DNA of 64,000 nucleotides from Neiella marina (GTDB taxonomy: Bacteria > Pseudomonadota > Gammaproteobacteria > Enterobacterales > Neiellaceae): positions 124,001-188,000 of the forward strand of contig NZ_NGNS01000006.1 of assembly GCF_002165625.1 (NCBI RefSeq), read 5' to 3'. Positions within the stretch are counted from its first letter, which is position 1. Every line of letters begins with the position of its first letter. This document shows, piece by piece, positions 22,491-30,387 of this stretch. The notes under the pieces were generated by a model. That model was not told the origin of the DNA. It worked only from the letters and a program-made list of their open reading frames with translations, and did not search any database. The translations under genes were made by a program, and so were the position numbers.

Positions 22491-22743
22491 TCGTCTTTAC
22501 CATCGCCGCTAAATCTGGGTCGCTACAATCTTCATGGCCCATGATCCACGCAAACAATTCAGGGTCATCGCAGCTGAGCAAGCGTTCGAACACTTGCTGC
22601 TGTGTTTCACTCAGCGACTCGAACTGATTGTCAAAAAATGGCTCCAGAATGACGTCAAGCTCAAGCATTCCCCGACGGCAGCCCCAACGCAGACGAGCTA
22701 GATTGCCGTCTGTTGTTCCATTGGCAGAATCGTTCTGTGCCAT
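22459..22743 (-). CDS. sdhE: FAD assembly factor SdhE (YgfY/CptB)
   Basis: Promotes covalent attachment of FAD to succinate dehydrogenase and fumarate reductase flavoproteins. The hallmark RGxxE motif is present as R24-G25-M-L-E28 in CRRGMLELD, followed by the conserved acidic LLSCDDPELFAWIMG. The 94 residues fit the family. It is followed by overlapping ygfX and divergent from ygfZ, an arrangement also found in E. coli. Confidence 0.95.
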   Translation of the reverse strand: MAQNDSANGTTDGNLARLRWGCRRGMLELDVILEPFFDNQFESLSETQQQVFERLLSCDDPELFAWIMGHEDCSDPDLAAMVKTIVDYNRSLLH

Positions 22744-22870
22744 GATTATCCTCTAACATTTGACTATTGGCTGACTATCATAGCAGTGCCAACAAGATGA
22801 CCCAATAGCTCTTGAAATACACAGTTCACGTCCCCACGATCAATCCAATGACAAGCAACGGACCAGTCCC

Positions 22871-23710
22871 ATGAGCAAACCCTACTTACTTTCTGACTTT
22901 GGCGTGATCCAAGTCAGCGGCAATGATCAAATCAGCTACTTGCAAGGACAGCTAACGTGTGATCTGAGCAAGCTTGATGAACATGGTTGGTTGGCAGGCA
23001 GTCACTGCGACGCCAAAGGCAAGATGTGGAGTAATTTTATAGTGCTCCAATCGAGCCAAGGTATCCTCATGGTGATGGCCAAAAACGTCCTGTCAGCAAG
23101 CTTGGCTGCGTTACAAAAGTTCGGCGTTTTCGCCAAGGTCGAAATCACTGACGCATCAGACCAACTATACGTATACGGCGACTTAGCGCAGTCACAACCG
23201 GCAAGCTCTGTTGCTGGCGCACAACTGCCGTTCGGTCAGTTATGGGTTGCGAATGAACTTGTTGCTCATGAGGCAGATGCAACTGCATGGACAGTACAAC
23301 AAATTAAAGCCGGCTGGCCATTTTTGGCTGATGCCGATCAAGTGAGTGAATTTGTACCACAAATGCTTAATCAAGCTGATGTTGGTGCCATCAGTTTCAA
23401 AAAAGGTTGTTACATCGGCCAAGAGACTGTTGCCCGGATGCAGTATTTGGGCAAGCAAAAACGAGCCACTTTCTATCTAACCGGCGCTGCTAGCGCTGAA
23501 CTTGGTGATATTGAAGTCAATCGCAATGGCAATTGGCGTAAGGCAGGCTCGATTGTCAATACCGCCAATGATGATCAGGGCCAATTACACCTGTTGGCAA
23601 TTCTAGCCAGTGACGCCAGTACAGAGCAACAATACCGCCTGAGTGGCAACCCAAATTCGCAATTGCAACTGCAACAACTGCCCTACACGCCAGCGCAAGC
23701 AGCAGAATAA
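22871..23710 (+). CDS. ygfZ: tRNA-modifying/Fe-S assembly protein YgfZ
   Basis: Folate-binding GcvT-fold protein that supports certain iron-sulfur enzymes, including the tRNA methylthiotransferase MiaB. The family signature KKGCYIGQETVARMQY is present around residues 177-192 with its essential cysteine. Length 279 is slightly short of E. coli YgfZ but covers both domains. It is divergent from sdhE across a 127-base spacer and convergent with the lipoprotein gene that ends at 23742. Confidence 0.94.
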   Translation: MSKPYLLSDFGVIQVSGNDQISYLQGQLTCDLSKLDEHGWLAGSHCDAKGKMWSNFIVLQSSQGILMVMAKNVLSASLAALQKFGVFAKVEITDASDQLYVYGDLAQSQPASSVAGAQLPFGQLWVANELVAHEADATAWTVQQIKAGWPFLADADQVSEFVPQMLNQADVGAISFKKGCYIGQETVARMQYLGKQKRATFYLTGAASAELGDIEVNRNGNWRKAGSIVNTANDDQGQLHLLAILASDASTEQQYRLSGNPNSQLQLQQLPYTPAQAAE

Positions 23711-23741
23711 CTCTACCAGCATCACGCAAAGCAAAGGCCTG

Positions 23742-24731
23742 CTAGTCGCAGGTCTGTTGCTTATCAGAGACGGATATCAGTTCGACTAGCACCAAGGTAT
23801 CAACCAGAGACTCGCCTTCCATTGCCGGACGTTGTTCAATGACGCCATTGACGCTGATTAGCAAGGGCTCCCCAGGTGCTGACCGCCATTGTTGATATTG
23901 CCGTTCTAACTGCAGACGAATTGGATTCTCAGCAACAGGCCAACGACGACCAGTACTGCATTCCATAAATAGCGCAGCATCAGCCATGTAACGAAAATCA
24001 CCGGTTAATCGCTGAGCTGAAACCATTGCTTCTGGGGTGTCTCGGAGCCGCTGGATCGGCTCTACTTCGATGGTTAGCTCGCTCGGTTGAGTCGGTTCAA
24101 CCCCGTAATGACGTGTGCTGCTAAACAATAATTGATTATTGGCGGAAATGGTCGCTCTAACCGAGTAGCGCCGGTTTGGTTCAAATTGCGATTTCATCGC
24201 CCCCAAGGTGAATGCTATCGGCACTTGGGAGTTAATGAGTTGAGTGCTGCTGGCAATGAGCTTGGCAGGAGCATCTGCCAGTGACACATCATTGAGGGTG
24301 ACACGCAACACCGCGTCAGGCGGCAAAGCGATGCGCTGGCGATAATTTACCTCACCAGAGATAACTGTGACCCGCTCATCGGCGCGAATATAGCGGCCAG
24401 AAAACAAGCTTCGTCCCTGCAATTCCAGCGCCGACGCGGACAGTGAACCGACAATGAGTTGCTCAGTCTGAGGTTGAGGGTAACGATCGGTGTTGGTAGA
24501 TAGCAGCAAGCGATTATCTGCGGCACTGAACTGCCACGTTGCACCTTGCATGCTAGCAATGCCCAACAGACTGAGGCGACCATCAGCGTGCAGCAGCAGC
24601 CCTTGCTTATGACCATCTTGAACTTGTAGCCAAGCACCAACAAGCTCATCGGTCGGATGCATTTGCGGTTGACAGCCAAACATCAGAGCCACACCAGCAA
24701 ACAACACAGCATACAACTTCCGACTAACCAT
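23742..24731 (-). CDS. Composite lipoprotein: NlpE-like halves around a YbaY-like domain
   Basis: Predicted outer-membrane lipoprotein of 329 residues, with a lipobox ending at Cys20 (ALMFGC). Residues about 28-115 resemble the small beta-barrel of NlpE (W, DG and L-rich pattern) but lack its CXXC. Residues 124-224 resemble the YbaY/YscW domain (GEVNYRQRIALPPDAVL, then LRVTLNDVSLAD). Residues 243-329 match the NlpE C-terminal domain (FRYMADAALFMECSTGRRW, a LERQY element, LLISVNG), with cysteines at 258 and 328 where E. coli NlpE has its disulfide pair. NlpE reports surface contact and lipoprotein or disulfide defects to the Cpx system. A similar role here is inference. SD GGGAG precedes the ATG. 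Confidence 0.75.
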   Translation of the reverse strand: MVSRKLYAVLFAGVALMFGCQPQMHPTDELVGAWLQVQDGHKQGLLLHADGRLSLLGIASMQGATWQFSAADNRLLLSTNTDRYPQPQTEQLIVGSLSASALELQGRSLFSGRYIRADERVTVISGEVNYRQRIALPPDAVLRVTLNDVSLADAPAKLIASSTQLINSQVPIAFTLGAMKSQFEPNRRYSVRATISANNQLLFSSTRHYGVEPTQPSELTIEVEPIQRLRDTPEAMVSAQRLTGDFRYMADAALFMECSTGRRWPVAENPIRLQLERQYQQWRSAPGEPLLISVNGVIEQRPAMEGESLVDTLVLVELISVSDKQQTCD

Positions 24732-24767
24732 TCATCACTCCCTGAACACTGGTTAGCAACGCCAAAT

Positions 24768-24962
24768 TCATGACTTAGAAGCGGCAGCGTTGCCAAAGAT
24801 ACAATGTTGAGCATAGTCCTGAGAATCAGATTCGGACCATAAAGTTTTATCGATCTTGGCCTGTTTTTCACACCATTGCGGACTGCCAACATCATTACAA
24901 CAAGCTTGAAGCAGCAATAGCAAAACGACCGCCACACCATAACGGATAAATTTCAAAACCAT
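24768..24962 (-). CDS. DUF3012-family small lipoprotein
   Basis: A 64-residue protein with a hydrophobic signal (VAVVLLLLLQAC) ending in a lipobox at about Cys21. After it come the family features I recall for DUF3012: VGSPQWCEKQ, a middle lysine/tryptophan stretch, and DYAQHCIF. Two cysteines in the mature part may pair. Function is unknown. It lies 36 bases upstream of the composite lipoprotein on the same strand and may be cotranscribed. The AGGA upstream is unusually close to the ATG. Confidence 0.75.
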   Translation of the reverse strand: MVLKFIRYGVAVVLLLLLQACCNDVGSPQWCEKQAKIDKTLWSESDSQDYAQHCIFGNAAASKS

Positions 24963-25050
24963 TTCCTAGTTAAGTTTTAAGAGCTTACGAGGTAATCATT
25001 AATTGAATGCAGCAACTTTTACAAGCGCTTGACGCAAGCACATGGTGAAT

Positions 25051-25539
25051 TCACCAGTTTAAGGTAAGAGTTTGTTGCTGATAATTGACGATCCCTTGGT
25101 GCTTGACTAAAAAGTCGGTTCCCAAGATACCAACAATCGGCTGCGGCGAAGAGATGCGGCGAATATGATGTAAATCGGTACTGTAGAAATCGGGAGTTGG
25201 GAATACTGCCATACCAATTTCCAGATCAATGACATCTAAGTCTTTCATGGACTGACGTTTGGTCCCCAAGCCAGCCAGCTTGGTTCGACTTCTATTCGGG
25301 CTGACATCAATCCCGAGTTGTTTGGCGGTGCGCTTGTCGATCAAGGAAATACCGGCCGCAGTGTCAATTAGCATCGCTGTAGGTTGCATACCGTTGAATG
25401 ATACTTCGATAATCAAGTGACCGCTTTCAGCAAGAGAAAACGGAACGACCACCTGCTTTGCTGGCTCGATAGCGTTTACACCAAAAACGGCACCAAGAAA
25501 TGTCAGTGATACCACAAACCGAATGACGACACTGGTCAT
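25051..25539 (-). CDS. Exported retropepsin-like aspartic protease
   Basis: A 162-residue protein with a signal peptide (cleavage probably after VNA near residue 24). The rest is a single-domain pepsin/retropepsin fold: AMLIDTAAGISLID around the catalytic Asp, the later hydrophobic VGILGTDFL element (the ILG box), and a C-terminal beta strand. A single domain implies it would work as a dimer. The active-site triplet is Asp-Thr-Ala where the classical motif is Asp-Thr-Gly. The SD is a perfect AGGAGG six bases before the ATG, much stronger than its neighbours'. Substrate unknown. Confidence 0.8.
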   Translation of the reverse strand: MTSVVIRFVVSLTFLGAVFGVNAIEPAKQVVVPFSLAESGHLIIEVSFNGMQPTAMLIDTAAGISLIDKRTAKQLGIDVSPNRSRTKLAGLGTKRQSMKDLDVIDLEIGMAVFPTPDFYSTDLHHIRRISSPQPIVGILGTDFLVKHQGIVNYQQQTLTLNW

Positions 25540-25566
25540 GGTTCACCTCCTAAAATAGTCGACCAA

Positions 25567-25583
25567 AATTCCCAAAGGGAATT
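25567..25583. promoter_or_regulatory. Palindrome upstream of the retropepsin gene
   Basis: AATTCCC-AAA-GGGAATT, a perfect 7-bp inverted repeat, is 28 bases before the protease start in its 5' region. It could be an operator or an mRNA hairpin. A second inverted repeat lies at 25629-25653. Confidence 0.35.
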
Positions 25584-25628
25584 ATTTAGTAATTATGTCA
25601 CACAGGTGAAATATTGCAGAATGGATGG

Positions 25629-25653
25629 ATTTGATTCTGGATCTGAATCAAAT
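25629..25653. promoter_or_regulatory. 9-bp inverted repeat in the ilvH-retropepsin spacer
   Basis: ATTTGATTC, seven bases, GAATCAAAT. It is AT-rich and lacks a flanking T-run, so it is more likely a protein-binding palindrome than a terminator. It lies about 90 bases upstream of the retropepsin gene and beyond the ilvH terminator. Confidence 0.35.
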
Positions 25654-25692
25654 GAAATGAGATCTGAGGCAGCACTAGGCCGCAAAAACGAC

Positions 25693-25719
25693 AAAAGCCA
25701 GGCTCAAGGCCTGGCTTTT
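25693..25719 (-). terminator. Rho-independent terminator of ilvIH
   Basis: Arms 25693-25703 (AAAAGCCAGGC) and 25709-25719 (GCCTGGCTTTT) form a perfect 11-bp stem with a five-base loop. T-rich sequence follows in the ilvH direction. It lies 20 bases after the ilvH stop codon. Confidence 0.85.
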
Positions 25720-25738
25720 ACTTGAGGGATAGTGGCGA

Positions 25739-26236
25739 CTACTGACGAAGCGCCCTTTCCCCACGGGCGACACCCGCAACGCCGGTGCGAACCACTTCGA
25801 TAATCTCCGTGGTGTCTCTCACTGCAGCAATAAAAGCATCTAATTTGTCGCTTGGACCAGTCAATTGAACTGTGTACAACGAGTTAGTGACATCAACGAT
25901 CTGACCGCGAAATATATCGGCGGTACGTTTTATCTCTTCGCGAGTAGCATTACCATTGGCACGCACTTTGGCGAGCATTAGCTCTCGTTCAACGTGAGCG
26001 CCATCAGATAAATCGGCAACTTTTAACACATCAACTAGCTTATTGACTTGCTTAGTGATCTGCTCAATCACTTGGTCATCACCCATGGTGGTGATGGTGA
26101 TCCGCGAGAGAGTTTCATCGTCTGTCGGTGCTACTGTCAACGACTCGATGTTATAACCCCGCTGAGAAAACAAACCAACAATTCGCGACAACGCACCCGG
26201 CTCATTTTCAAGCAAAATAGAAAGAATACGTCTCAT
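25739..26236 (-). CDS. ilvH: Acetolactate synthase small (regulatory) subunit
   Basis: Regulatory subunit of acetohydroxyacid synthase III-type enzyme, binding valine for feedback inhibition. Tandem ACT domains: RRILSILLENEPGALSRI with RGYNIESLTVAPT at the N-terminus, and a C-terminal domain after about residue 80. The frame opens nine codons earlier, but the ATG at 26236 is the family start (165 residues). It overlaps the ilvI stop by one base (TAATG). Confidence 0.96.
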   Translation of the reverse strand: MRRILSILLENEPGALSRIVGLFSQRGYNIESLTVAPTDDETLSRITITTMGDDQVIEQITKQVNKLVDVLKVADLSDGAHVERELMLAKVRANGNATREEIKRTADIFRGQIVDVTNSLYTVQLTGPSDKLDAFIAAVRDTTEIIEVVRTGVAGVARGERALRQ

Positions 26237-27954
26237 TAGGTGCGCTCCGTTTTCGATAACCACATATCATCCATGCTGCCAAACTTAATCTGCATCGGGT
26301 AGACGTGCTCTGCAGGATCAATGCGGATATCCATAAACACCAGCCGGTCTTTCATCGCAAATGCATCGGTCATGGCCTGCTCAAGATCAGCAGGATCATC
26401 AACCCGCATGCCGACATGACCATAGGCTTCTGCCAACTTGACAAAATCAGGCATTGATTCCATGTAGGAGTGAGAGCGACGTCCGGAGTAGAACATCTCC
26501 TGCCACTGTTTAACCATACCTAACGCAGCATTATTTAACGAAATGATTTTCACTGGAATGTTGTACTGCAAACAAGTCGACAGCTCTTGGATATTCATCT
26601 GAATTGAGCCATCACCGGTGATCACCGCAACATCTGCATCAGGGAATGCAGTTTTAACGCCCATGGCTGCAGGGAAGCCGAAGCCCATGGTGCCTAAACC
26701 ACCAGAGTTAATCCACTGGCGAGTTTTCTTGTATGGGTAATAAAGCGCAGCAAACATTTGATGCTGACCAACATCGGAACAGATGTAAGCGTCACCATTG
26801 GTGACTTTGTGCAGCATTTCGACCGCATACTGCGGCTTAATGACATCAGTTGATTTCTCGTAATTCAGACACTTACGTGCACGCCACTCATTAATCGTTT
26901 GCCACCAATTAGACAGTGCTTCTTGATCCAACTGAGCGTCCGCTTCGTCGAGCTGCTGCATCATTTGTTCAAGCACAGTGTCAATGCTGCCAACAATTGG
27001 AATGTGGGCCGTAACTGTTTTGGAAATACTGGTCGGATCGATGTCGACATGAACAACACGGGCATTGGGGCAGAACTTACTGACATTATTGGTCACCCGG
27101 TCATCAAACCGAGCCCCCAGAGCAAAAATCAGATCCGAATTGTGCATGCTCATGTTGGCTTCATAGGTGCCATGCATGCCTAGCATCCCTAAGAACTGCT
27201 CATGCTCTCCCGAGATAGCTCCGAGTCCCATCAGCGTATTGGTAATGGGTAAGTTCAGCTTTTCGACGAACTGGGTGATCAGTTCCTGTGCCTCGGCTGC
27301 GACAGCACCGCCACCAACATACACTACCGGTTTCTTGGCCGCCAAAATAGCAGCAATGGCCTTTTTGATTTGTCGGGTGTGACCACGTGTTGTCGGGTTG
27401 TACGAACGCATGTTCACTGTTTCAGGAAACTTGTATGGGAACTTAAGTTGTGGGTTTTGCACATCTTTTGGCAAATCAACCACAACCGGGCCCGGCCGGC
27501 CGGTTGACGCAATGTAAAACGCTTTGCGAATCGCCTCAGGGATCTCTTCCGCACTCTTGACCAAGAAACTGTGTTTCACAACTGGTCTTGAGCAGCCGAT
27601 CATATCGGTCTCTTGGAATGCATCCATACCAATCAAGGTAGTTGGCACCTGGCCCGACAGCACGACCATTGGGATAGAGTCCATGTAGGCGGTAGCAATG
27701 CCAGTAATGGTATTGGTCGCGCCAGGTCCCGAAGTCACCAAACAGGCTCCAACTTCACCCGTTGAGCGGGCATAACCATCGGCCATGTGCACCGCGGCTT
27801 GTTCATGACGGACCAGAATATGTTCGATGTCGCTGCTCTGAAACAGTGCATCGTAGATGTCGAGAACGGAACCACCGGGGTAGCCGAACAGATGTTTTAC
27901 GCCGAGATCGGTGAGAGTTCTAACCACCATCTCAGCGCCAGATAATTGTTCCAC
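26236..27954 (-). CDS. ilvI: Acetolactate synthase large (catalytic) subunit
   Basis: ThDP-dependent enzyme joining two pyruvates, or pyruvate and 2-oxobutyrate, in valine/isoleucine/leucine synthesis. Family motifs: [15 protein letters not shown] with the catalytic Glu nearby in [16 protein letters not shown], and the ThDP/Mg motif [12 protein letters not shown] with [12 protein letters not shown]. The start codon is GTG with GAGG nine bases upstream. The 572 residues match IlvI of E. coli. It heads the ilvIH operon. Confidence 0.97.
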   Translation of the reverse strand: MEQLSGAEMVVRTLTDLGVKHLFGYPGGSVLDIYDALFQSSDIEHILVRHEQAAVHMADGYARSTGEVGACLVTSGPGATNTITGIATAYMDSIPMVVLSGQVPTTLIGMDAFQETDMIGCSRPVVKHSFLVKSAEEIPEAIRKAFYIASTGRPGPVVVDLPKDVQNPQLKFPYKFPETVNMRSYNPTTRGHTRQIKKAIAAILAAKKPVVYVGGGAVAAEAQELITQFVEKLNLPITNTLMGLGAISGEHEQFLGMLGMHGTYEANMSMHNSDLIFALGARFDDRVTNNVSKFCPNARVVHVDIDPTSISKTVTAHIPIVGSIDTVLEQMMQQLDEADAQLDQEALSNWWQTINEWRARKCLNYEKSTDVIKPQYAVEMLHKVTNGDAYICSDVGQHQMFAALYYPYKKTRQWINSGGLGTMGFGFPAAMGVKTAFPDADVAVITGDGSIQMNIQELSTCLQYNIPVKIISLNNAALGMVKQWQEMFYSGRRSHSYMESMPDFVKLAEAYGHVGMRVDDPADLEQAMTDAFAMKDRLVFMDIRIDPAEHVYPMQIKFGSMDDMWLSKTERT

Positions 27955-28001
27955 GCGAGGGCCTCTTGACTATTATTTTTAAAATATTACGCCTTAACCT
28001 T

Positions 28002-28034
28002 TGTCAAGCCTTAAATGGAAATCTTTTCATTTAA
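28002..28034 (-). promoter_or_regulatory. ilvI promoter -35 element and adjacent palindrome
   Basis: A consensus -35 hexamer TTGACA (28002-28007, minus strand) lies about 50 bases upstream of the ilvI start, followed by an AT-rich -10 region whose exact hexamer is uncertain. Directly upstream is an inverted repeat TTAAATG (28011-28017), ten bases, CATTTAA (28028-28034), well placed for an activator or repressor. The remaining gap to 28316 holds the promoter of the divergent gene and no coding sequence. Confidence 0.5.
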
Positions 28035-28239
28035 AGAGGTAAAGCTGACGTTACAGCGCAAGAGTGCAGTAAATAGGGTATTAAAGTCAATCAATTTCCC
28101 CTTTATAGCGGAGAAAACTGACTAAAACGAATTTTAGATTCAAGGCGTTTAAAATGCATCTAAGTCTCATTTCCACTGCCTTAAATCTGTTACCACCAGC
28201 GCTCGGTTGCTGGTCTTATCTGCGGATCATACCTTCCAA

Positions 28240-28248
28240 TGGTATAAA
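28240..28248 (+). promoter_or_regulatory. Extended -10 promoter of the DUF3581 gene
   Basis: TGGTATAAA fits an extended -10 element (TGN plus TATAAT-like), about 70 bases before the DUF3581 start. No good -35 hexamer is visible, as is common for extended -10 promoters. Confidence 0.4.
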
Positions 28249-28316
28249 CTGCCGCAATTTTAATCACAGAGCATTCAAACAGGGCAATTAAGGGCCCTAG
28301 TTGTAGTACAAAAACT

Positions 28317-29030
28317 ATGGTTTTAGAAACTTTCTATCAGCGTCAGCTAGACTCGGTCACCATCTCTGCGGAACAAGCCAGCCGGTTTGCCAAGCGAATT
28401 GCCGGGGACTTCAACCCCATCCACGACGCCGATGCTAAACGTTTTTGTGTGCCCGGTGATTTGTTATTTGCCATTGTGTTGAATGAATACGGCATCCAAG
28501 CTCACATGGATTTCAAATTTGAAGGCATGTTAGGTGCGGGCCGAACCATCGTGCTACCCCAACGTGAGAGCGCGGCGATCGCCATTTGCGATAAAGAATC
28601 CGGTAAAGTTTATTTAAACGTCAATAGTGACGGTGAAAATCGTCCTTACTGCCCTGCCGTAGAAACTTTGATCCGCAACTATGTTGCATTCTCTGGACAA
28701 AACTTCCCATACATCTTAGTGCCACTAATGGAACGCCATGGCGTGATGATTAACCCGGCGCGACCGCTAGTGATGTACGAGAGCATGTCACTGCAACTGA
28801 ACCAGTTGAATTTCACCAACCCAGAGCTCAGCCTCGCCAATACCGAGCTGCAGGTGAACGGTAAGCGTGGCGACGCATTTTTGCATTTCCATATTCACGA
28901 TCAAGGTGAACTCATCGGCACGGGTCGCAAGAAAATGGTGTTAAGCGGCCTACGAGACTTCTGTGCCGATCAGATGGCCGCAATGGAACAAGCTTACCTG
29001 CAACGCAAAGAGGCACTGCCCAACGACTAA
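28317..29030 (+). CDS. DUF3581 family protein, MaoC-like hotdog
   Basis: A 237-residue cytoplasmic protein of the DUF3581 type. Residues 24-39 read FAKRIAGDFNPIHDAD, which fits the hydratase-2/MaoC signature GDxNPxHxD; Asp31 and His36 correspond to the catalytic pair of R-specific enoyl-CoA hydratases. The C-terminal half may be a second hotdog-like part (LHFHIHDQGELIGTG). This suggests a role in acyl-CoA chemistry, but no substrate or pathway is evident. It is divergent from ilvI and ends one base before the convergent gene at 29031. The SD is weak. Confidence 0.75.
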   Translation: MVLETFYQRQLDSVTISAEQASRFAKRIAGDFNPIHDADAKRFCVPGDLLFAIVLNEYGIQAHMDFKFEGMLGAGRTIVLPQRESAAIAICDKESGKVYLNVNSDGENRPYCPAVETLIRNYVAFSGQNFPYILVPLMERHGVMINPARPLVMYESMSLQLNQLNFTNPELSLANTELQVNGKRGDAFLHFHIHDQGELIGTGRKKMVLSGLRDFCADQMAAMEQAYLQRKEALPND

Positions 29031-29882
29031 CTAGAGTTTAGGCGCCATTTGAATTAGCAGCGCAGGCTTGAACAGCATCTGTTCTTGAGTCAGCCAAAGG
29101 TGGCGCTGCTTATCCATACATATCGCTTCAACTTGACCAAAGCCTGTCAAATCCTTGGTTGCTACCACATTGAAACTGTCATCAAGCTGAGCAATGAAAG
29201 GCGTTAGCTTTGGCAATCCTTTGCTGTTGTAACCAACCACCCAATAATTCTTACTTGCGGCATCATAATGAGCACCAGTGATCATTCCTGGTAAGTTATC
29301 GATAGTCGCAATCGGCATCAGCCGTTGTTGGGTTTGATTTGGGTCGATGCGGTAAGCGCGAGCAACGTTAGTTCGCCAACTTTTGCTAAACACAATCAAC
29401 TGCTCTTGATTGAACGCCATTGCCTCGGCATCAACATCATGATGAACACTATCGACTGGAAAGGTGTCGTAGTCGGCAAACTCAAAAGTGGTGGAGGAGA
29501 CTTCAGCGGCAATACCTTTGCGCACCGAATCTAATGTCAGTTGATAAACTACCATGTTCCTACGATTGGCATGATTGTTACCAATATCGGCGATGTATAG
29601 CTGGCCATCGGCGAAGCTCAATGCTTCCCAATCGCGATTGTTGATAGCTGCGGTGACTTCGGTGATAACCTGTCCCTGATCATCGAGTTGATAGATAATC
29701 GCAGGATTGCCAGAGTCATTGATGGTGTATTTGCTATCGCCAACGCAGGCTAACCCTGATGTTTCAGCGACTTGCGCAGATAGTTTGTGTTGGGCGATAA
29801 CCTCATAGCGTGCCAAGTCAGCACTTAGTGCCGAGCTACATACCCCAGACAACATCAGCCAGCTAAGCACTCGCCTTACCAT
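29031..29882 (-). CDS. Exported beta-propeller-like protein of unknown function
   Basis: A 283-residue protein with a signal peptide (WLMLSGVCSSALSA, cleavage near residue 21). The mature part alternates short strands with repeated elements such as TINDSGNPAIIYQLD, LYIADIGNNHANRR and YWVVGYNSKG, resembling SdiA-regulated or esterase-like beta-propeller proteins. That resemblance is from pattern only. I took the ATG at 29882; the frame is open from a GTG three codons earlier. It abuts the DUF3581 gene end to end with no spacer and no terminator between them. Confidence 0.65.
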   Translation of the reverse strand: MVRRVLSWLMLSGVCSSALSADLARYEVIAQHKLSAQVAETSGLACVGDSKYTINDSGNPAIIYQLDDQGQVITEVTAAINNRDWEALSFADGQLYIADIGNNHANRRNMVVYQLTLDSVRKGIAAEVSSTTFEFADYDTFPVDSVHHDVDAEAMAFNQEQLIVFSKSWRTNVARAYRIDPNQTQQRLMPIATIDNLPGMITGAHYDAASKNYWVVGYNSKGLPKLTPFIAQLDDSFNVVATKDLTGFGQVEAICMDKQRHLWLTQEQMLFKPALLIQMAPKL

Positions 29883-29978
29883 CAAAACCACTTACCTCAC
29901 ACAGAGCTACAGAGCGAGCAGACTAGCAAATCTAAAGGCTTAAGTAACGAAAGCTGCAAGCTTGTTTTACATCAATAT

Positions 29979-29998
29979 AACTGTACAGATAACCAGTA
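29979..29998. promoter_or_regulatory. LexA (SOS) box upstream of yebG
   Basis: The 20-base site AACTGTACAGATAACCAGTA matches the CTG-N10-CAG core of the LexA operator, with one departure from CTGT-N8-ACAG. It lies 92 bases before yebG, a known SOS gene in E. coli. Confidence 0.6.
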
Positions 29999-30090
29999 CC
30001 CTGTTAACTTGTAACAAGTCATCGAATGAACACTAGACTGTTGGTGACATAAAAGTGGGCGAATTGGGGATTGGCGAATGAGGAGAAATC

Positions 30091-30372
30091 ATGGCAGTTG
30101 AAACCCGCTATGTCGTTGTGCGCAATGGCGAGGAGGTCAAAACGTTCGTGGATAAGAAGCAAGCAGATGAATATGACCGCATGCTGGATATGGCGGCGGC
30201 AATGGAAGATCTGGTCACTGCATCAGGGATTAAAATTAGCGAAGATGCACTTGAGCAACTCGGCGTTTACTTGGCGGAAAATCGTGAGGAAGTATTGTAT
30301 GCCTTGCAAGCCAAACGTCGTCCTCAGCCAAAGAAGCCAAAGCCTGAAGAAGCAGAATCAGACGCCGCGTAA
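30091..30372 (+). CDS. yebG: YebG family SOS-induced protein
   Basis: Small DNA-damage-inducible protein of unknown molecular role, regulated by LexA in E. coli. The N-terminus MAVETRYVVVRNGEEVKTF and the following FVDKKQADEYDRMLDMA match the family; the C-terminus is a Lys/Pro/Glu-rich tail. It has 93 residues and a good AGGAGAA SD. The LexA-like site upstream supports SOS control. It is convergent with lpdA through a shared terminator. Confidence 0.9.
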   Translation: MAVETRYVVVRNGEEVKTFVDKKQADEYDRMLDMAAAMEDLVTASGIKISEDALEQLGVYLAENREEVLYALQAKRRPQPKKPKPEEAESDAA

Positions 30373-30387
30373 GCGCTTATCAAGCAT

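Noticed and set aside
22053-22743. ygfX-sdhE as a new toxin-antitoxin system
   Set aside because: The pair is known (CptAB/YgfXY), and SdhE has an established role in flavin attachment; nothing here points to a new system.
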